Assembly: GCA_964247265.1 (NCBI GenBank)
Contig: CAXTTS010000065.1
Span: 1 to 15,525, forward strand
DNA length: 15,525 nt
Origin: Alterirhizorhabdus sp964247265
GTDB lineage: Bacteria > Pseudomonadota > Alphaproteobacteria > Sphingomonadales > Sphingomonadaceae
Direction: 5' to 3'
Shown here: positions 12,747-15,525 of the stretch, piece after piece
Layout: each line of letters starts with the position of its first letter
Numbering within the stretch: position 1 is the stretch's first letter
The notes under the pieces: model-generated
The model's input: only the letters and a program-made list of their open reading frames with translations
Databases searched by the model: none
What the model was told of the DNA's origin: nothing
Position numbers and translations under genes: made by a program

Positions 12747-13313
12747 GAATTATCAGCTGTGGACTAGGCGGGCTGGCGGTGCGGTTTGAAGCCTGTGACT
12801 GGCAGGCGATGATTGCCTTGGTCGCCGTGACAACGATATCGGCGAGCATGTGCCGCCGGTGTCGGGCGTGTCGCGCGAAGCGTGCTGGCCGCATCAGTCG
12901 TGGTCGGGGGCGTTATGGATTAGTCGACCTGTTTCCGGAAGAGCCGGGCGTAAGAGGATGCAGCCTTGCGCGACGAAGCACCATTTCGGGCTCTGGCTGT
13001 CTTTCGATCAGCTAAGCTGCCTATCACCCAGCGGGCAAACCGCGGCTTCGCCGACATGCGCTTGCCCGTTGACCCGACGTTCGACGCGCAACTGCCACTT
13101 GTTCAGATGGCCAACGTGATGCTCAAAGGCAGCCTGTTCGTACAGCGCGGGGTAAGCGCAGCCACGCTGATAGCGAAGCGGTGGCGGCAAGGTGGGGGTG
13201 CCAGGTGGCCGTCGCCTCGACCCCACCAAGCGTGGCGTCGGGGCGGCTATGGTAACAATGGCCACATCTGGCACGCTCGCGCGTTCGACAGATGAACCAG
13301 GAAAGGTTGCCCT
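12747..13313. other. Gap without a supported gene
   Basis: About 570 bases with several open frames on both strands but no recognised family, no start with a clear ribosome binding site and mixed codon use. The minus-strand frame ending at 13008 contains LYEQAAFEHHVGHLNKWQ and CPLGDRQLS. The plus-strand frame over the same bases reads MRLPVDPTFDAQLPLVQMA. Neither is convincing, and they cannot both be real. The region may be the remains of a deleted gene. The promoter of the 75-residue gene at 13314 should lie at its right end. Confidence 0.35.
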
Positions 13314-13541
13314 ATGATCGATAATGCCGTGCTGACCCGTCGACGCGAGATCGCCGTCGAACATGTGCTGTTCCAGCTGATCGAGTATGTTGAGCAGCGC
13401 CAACCCGGCCTCCTTGATGCCATTGAGGCCAGCCTCGATCACCTCGGCGACAACGCACAGGATGCCACCAAAGACGACGATGCAGTGCGCGACATCGCCC
13501 GGCGCATGGTGAGGGGCGCCCGGAAAGAAGCGGGTGCGTAA
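13314..13541 (+). CDS. Small hypothetical protein, 75 residues
   Basis: Unrecognised by function. The product begins MIDNAVLTRRREIAVEHVLF and is helical and charged, with QLIEYVEQRQPGLLDAIEAS in the middle and DDDAVRDIARRMVRGARK at the end. No membrane segment or signal peptide. AGGAAAGG sits about nine bases before the ATG, one of the better ribosome binding sites in this stretch. The stop is five bases before the ATG of the DUF3429 gene (or overlaps its alternative GTG start), so the two are probably co-transcribed. A regulatory or stress-accessory role is possible but unproven. Confidence 0.65.
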   Translation: MIDNAVLTRRREIAVEHVLFQLIEYVEQRQPGLLDAIEASLDHLGDNAQDATKDDDAVRDIARRMVRGARKEAGA

Positions 13542-13545
13542 GCCG

Positions 13546-14013
13546 ATGGAAGCCATGTGGGCCACGTCCGGTCCGCCGACGGTTCCGCGAACCCTCGGCT
13601 ACGCCGGCCTTCTGCCACAAGCCGCGGTCGTTGCCGTCATGAGGTTCGGGCCAGCCTCGTGGCACTTCTCGGCGCTATCGCTCGGCTACGCCTACCCGGC
13701 GCTGATCCTGAGTTTCCTCGGCGGCATGTGGTGGGGTCTTGCCGCCCGCCAAGCCGGCGAGCCACCGGCGTGGGTGTGGCTGGCAGCCGTCGGCCCCTCG
13801 CTGATCGCGCTCGCCACCGCCATACCCTGGGCGATCGGAGCTGCCTGGCCCGGGCCGTCGCTGGTGGTGCTCGGCACATCCCTGCTCGTCAGCCTGCTGG
13901 TCGATCGCCGGCTGGCGGCGGAAGGTCTCGCGCCCATATGGTGGATGTCGTTGCGCAATCCGCTGTCCATCGGACTGGGCGCTCTGACGCTCGTGGCTGC
14001 CGCGATCGGATGA
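13546..14013 (+). CDS. DUF3429 domain membrane protein
   Basis: An inner-membrane protein of about 155 residues in the DUF3429 family; its function is not established. Hydrophobic segments cover roughly residues 16-33, 43-66, 75-100, 104-119 and 136-155. Family features are RTLGYAGLLPQ (15-25), YPALILSFLGGMWWGLAARQ (50-69) and a late WWMSLRNPLS (132-141). I prefer ATG 13546; GTG 13534 would add four residues and overlap the upstream gene by eight bases, and ATG 13555 is also possible. It most likely shares a transcript with the preceding 75-residue gene. Confidence 0.82.
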   Translation: MEAMWATSGPPTVPRTLGYAGLLPQAAVVAVMRFGPASWHFSALSLGYAYPALILSFLGGMWWGLAARQAGEPPAWVWLAAVGPSLIALATAIPWAIGAAWPGPSLVVLGTSLLVSLLVDRRLAAEGLAPIWWMSLRNPLSIGLGALTLVAAAIG

Positions 14014-14525
14014 TCGAGCGAAAGCGATGCCACGAGCGGTCGTCCCCGCCCACCATGGCGCCGTTCAACAGCAAAAACCCGATCAGCCTTGCTCGACGGG
14101 CGACGCAGCATGCGATAGCCACCGAGGGCCATTCCGGTTGCCAGCACCGGCCACACCGCCCCGAAAAGGCGTCCCGAGGTGTGTAGTATGGCCTCTCAAG
14201 GCGGGCGTACCTGCGAATGTGTGGATGCGAAGGGTCGGGCGCGTTGCGGCGTCCGACAGGCGCGCTGACGCGCAGCGCCGGCCCGACCGCGCTCCGGGCT
14301 AATCCAGGCTAAAGCCGGTCAGGGCCTCGATCGTTCAGCTGCGCGGTCACTGGCGGACGTCGCGTGTCGCCGACGGCATCGGGCATAATCATCTCCACAA
14401 TGTTTGGATGTGGATTTCGGAGGATCGGCTCAACTCCGTCCGGTCACCGGCTTGAGCGCGTATCGATGCGCCGGAAACGTGTATGCAGCGTTCAACCACC
14501 GAATAGATCGACGGGTGAGACATTG
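14014..14525. other. Gap before the aldo/keto reductase gene
   Basis: About 510 bases without a supported gene. Its main content is the long hairpin at 14233-14288 (separate entry). On the minus strand near 14040-14180 a short hydrophobic reading, RLFGAVWPVLATGMALGGYR, can be translated but has no good start and is blocked upstream by a TGA; it may be a remnant. The right end carries the ribosome binding site GGTGAG of the reductase at about 14513-14518. Confidence 0.4.
14233..14288. repeat. Long GC-rich imperfect hairpin
   Basis: GGTCGGGC (14233-14240) pairs perfectly with GCCCGACC (14281-14288). Directly inside, GCGTTGCG (14241-14248) pairs with CGCAGCGC (14271-14278) with one G-U. Further in, CGTC (14250-14253) pairs with GACG (14267-14270). 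That makes about 20 base pairs with only two small bulges and a 13-base loop. No T-tract follows on either strand. It could be a structured RNA, a bidirectional Rho-assisted terminator, or one copy of a dispersed palindromic (REP-type) element. Confidence 0.55.
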
Positions 14526-15356
14526 ATGAGGGATGTGACGCTTGCCGATGGCGATACGGTTCCCGCGCTCGGTCAGGGTACGTGGATGATGGGTGAGCGC
14601 CGTGATAGGCGCGCAGCGGAGATCGCCGCGCTGCGGACCGGCGTCGAGTTGGGCATGACCCTGATCGACACCGCCGAAATGTATGGCGACGGTGCGGCCG
14701 AGACGCTGATCGCAGAGGCGCTGGGCGATAGCCGCGACAAGCTGTTCCTCGTCAGCAAGGCGTATCCACAGAACGCGTCGCGCAAGCGGCTGGGCGCCGC
14801 GTGCGACGCGAGCCTCAAGCGGCTCGGCACCGATCGGCTCGACCTCTACCTCCTGCACTGGCGCGGCTCTGTGCCGCTCGGCGAAACGGTCGAGGCGATG
14901 GAGGTGCTCAGAAGCGCCGGCAAGATCCGGCATTGGGGCGTCAGCAACCTCAACACCGCCGACATGGAGGAGTTGGTCGCGGCCGGCGGCGGGGCCTGCG
15001 TCACCGACCAGATCCTCTACAATCTGTCGCGCCGTGGCCCCGAGCATGATCTGCTGCCCTGGCTGAGAGATCATGCGATGCCGGTGATGGCCTACAGCCC
15101 CGTCGAGCAGGGTCGGCTCGTCGCCGATCCCATCCTTGCCGGGATCGCGGCCTCGATCGACGCCACCCCCGCGCAGGTCGCTTTGGCGTGGACCTTGCGC
15201 CACGACGGCCTGATCGCGATTCCGAAGGCCGGCAGCACGAAGCATGTCCGCGACAACCGGGCGGCCGCCGACCTCGTTCTGCCGGAGGATGTGCTCGCCA
15301 GGCTGGAGGCGGCCTTTCCGCGGCCGCGCGATCGCCGTCCGCTCGAGATGCTGTAG
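14526..15356 (+). CDS. Aldo/keto reductase
   Basis: Cytoplasmic NADPH-dependent carbonyl reductase of 276 residues, a normal size for the family. The catalytic tetrad is complete: Asp48 and Tyr53 in LIDTAEMYG, Lys78 in VSKAYP, and His111 in LYLLHWRG. GVSNL at about 148-152 and QILYNLSRRGPE follow the barrel pattern. IPKAGSTKHVRDN near the C-terminus is the NADP-binding signature. ATG 14526 is preceded by GGTGAG at eight bases; the frame stays open upstream to 14364 but that stretch does not resemble the family. The next gene starts nine bases after the stop. The AKR subgroup and natural substrate cannot be fixed from sequence. Confidence 0.92.
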   Translation: MRDVTLADGDTVPALGQGTWMMGERRDRRAAEIAALRTGVELGMTLIDTAEMYGDGAAETLIAEALGDSRDKLFLVSKAYPQNASRKRLGAACDASLKRLGTDRLDLYLLHWRGSVPLGETVEAMEVLRSAGKIRHWGVSNLNTADMEELVAAGGGACVTDQILYNLSRRGPEHDLLPWLRDHAMPVMAYSPVEQGRLVADPILAGIAASIDATPAQVALAWTLRHDGLIAIPKAGSTKHVRDNRAAADLVLPEDVLARLEAAFPRPRDRRPLEML

Positions 15357-15365
15357 ACACACGCG

Positions 15366-15525
15366 ATGCCGCTGTTCTTCACCGCCGACACGCATTTCGG
15401 CGACCATCGCACGATCAACATCCACCGGCGGCCGTTCGCCACGACTGCGCAGATGGACGAGGCGATCATTGCCGGCTGGAACGCGGTCGTCGGCCGCGAC
15501 GATGAGGTCTGGCACCTGGGCGACG
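15366..15525 (+). CDS. Metallophosphoesterase, 3' end cut by the window
   Basis: The first 53 residues of a calcineurin-like phosphoesterase. The first metal-binding motif appears at once as FFTADTHFGDHRTI (Asp8 and His10), and the second as DDEVWHLGD at the window edge (GD motif). The opening resembles the small bacterial group that begins with a DTHFGH-type motif and hydrolyses phosphoester or nucleotide substrates. The start ATG lies nine bases after the reductase stop with a weak ribosome binding site, so it is probably translated from the same message. The remainder, including the GNHD and GHTH motifs, lies outside the window. Confidence 0.82.
   Translation, partial: MPLFFTADTHFGDHRTINIHRRPFATTAQMDEAIIAGWNAVVGRDDEVWHLGD

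Noticed and set aside
12779..13119. Arg/Cys-rich plus-strand readings that might be a transposase remnant
   Set aside because: No transposase motif and no paired terminal inverted repeats or target duplication were visible.
13008..13313. Minus-strand frame with HLNKWQLRV and CPLGD, faintly like the end of a CZB zinc-binding domain
   Set aside because: It ends right after CPLGD without the later conserved residues, third-position GC is about 66 percent, and its upstream part is antisense to the better supported gene at 13314.

Overview
The window is high-GC and reads like a chromosomal segment of an alphaproteobacterium. Its protein families and their flavour (fructokinase of the ROK type, a DUF2171 protein, a YCII-like fragment, small stress-type genes) point most to the sphingomonads (Sphingomonas or a relative). 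This placement is inference, because no rRNA or other marker gene is present. I see no tRNA, rRNA, CRISPR array, complete insertion sequence or prophage.

Layout. 1-977 (minus): a CNT nucleoside permease cut by the window edge. 1138-2716 (plus): a queuosine-precursor (YhhQ-type) transporter overlapping a ROK fructokinase, closed by a good intrinsic terminator. 2773-4499 (plus): an unknown lipoprotein and an unusual short-chain dehydrogenase. 4525-5259 (minus): a CobB-type sirtuin converging on the dehydrogenase. 5260-5896: a gene-poor gap. 5897-10418 (minus): the main point of interest, three co-directional genes that appear to form a light-responsive cyclic-di-GMP module (PAS-GGDEF-EAL enzyme, stand-alone BLUF blue-light receptor, membrane MHYT-PAS-GGDEF-EAL enzyme). 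10419-11117: a gap with a probably broken small membrane-protein gene. 11118-14013 (plus, mostly): small accessory genes (DUF2171, an 80-residue unknown, a cyclodeaminase-like protein, a 75-residue unknown, a DUF3429 membrane protein) mixed with decayed sequence, including a joint where two truncated genes run tail-to-tail into each other. 14014-14525: a gap holding a long GC-rich hairpin. 14526-15525 (plus): an aldo/keto reductase followed 9 bases later by a metallophosphoesterase that runs off the window.

How the genes work together. The first two genes of the signalling block overlap by 11 bases, with the BLUF ribosome binding site inside the enzyme gene. The third follows after 72 bases. 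The pair of a separate BLUF protein and a GGDEF/EAL enzyme recalls the PapB-PapA system of Rhodopseudomonas palustris, in which a BLUF protein controls a partner c-di-GMP phosphodiesterase. Here a membrane MHYT enzyme is added. Three inverted-repeat elements lie at key points of this block: in the leader, in the BLUF-MHYT spacer, and inside the first codons of the MHYT gene. The rest is mostly ordinary metabolism: nucleoside and queuosine-precursor uptake, sugar phosphorylation, protein deacylation and carbonyl reduction.
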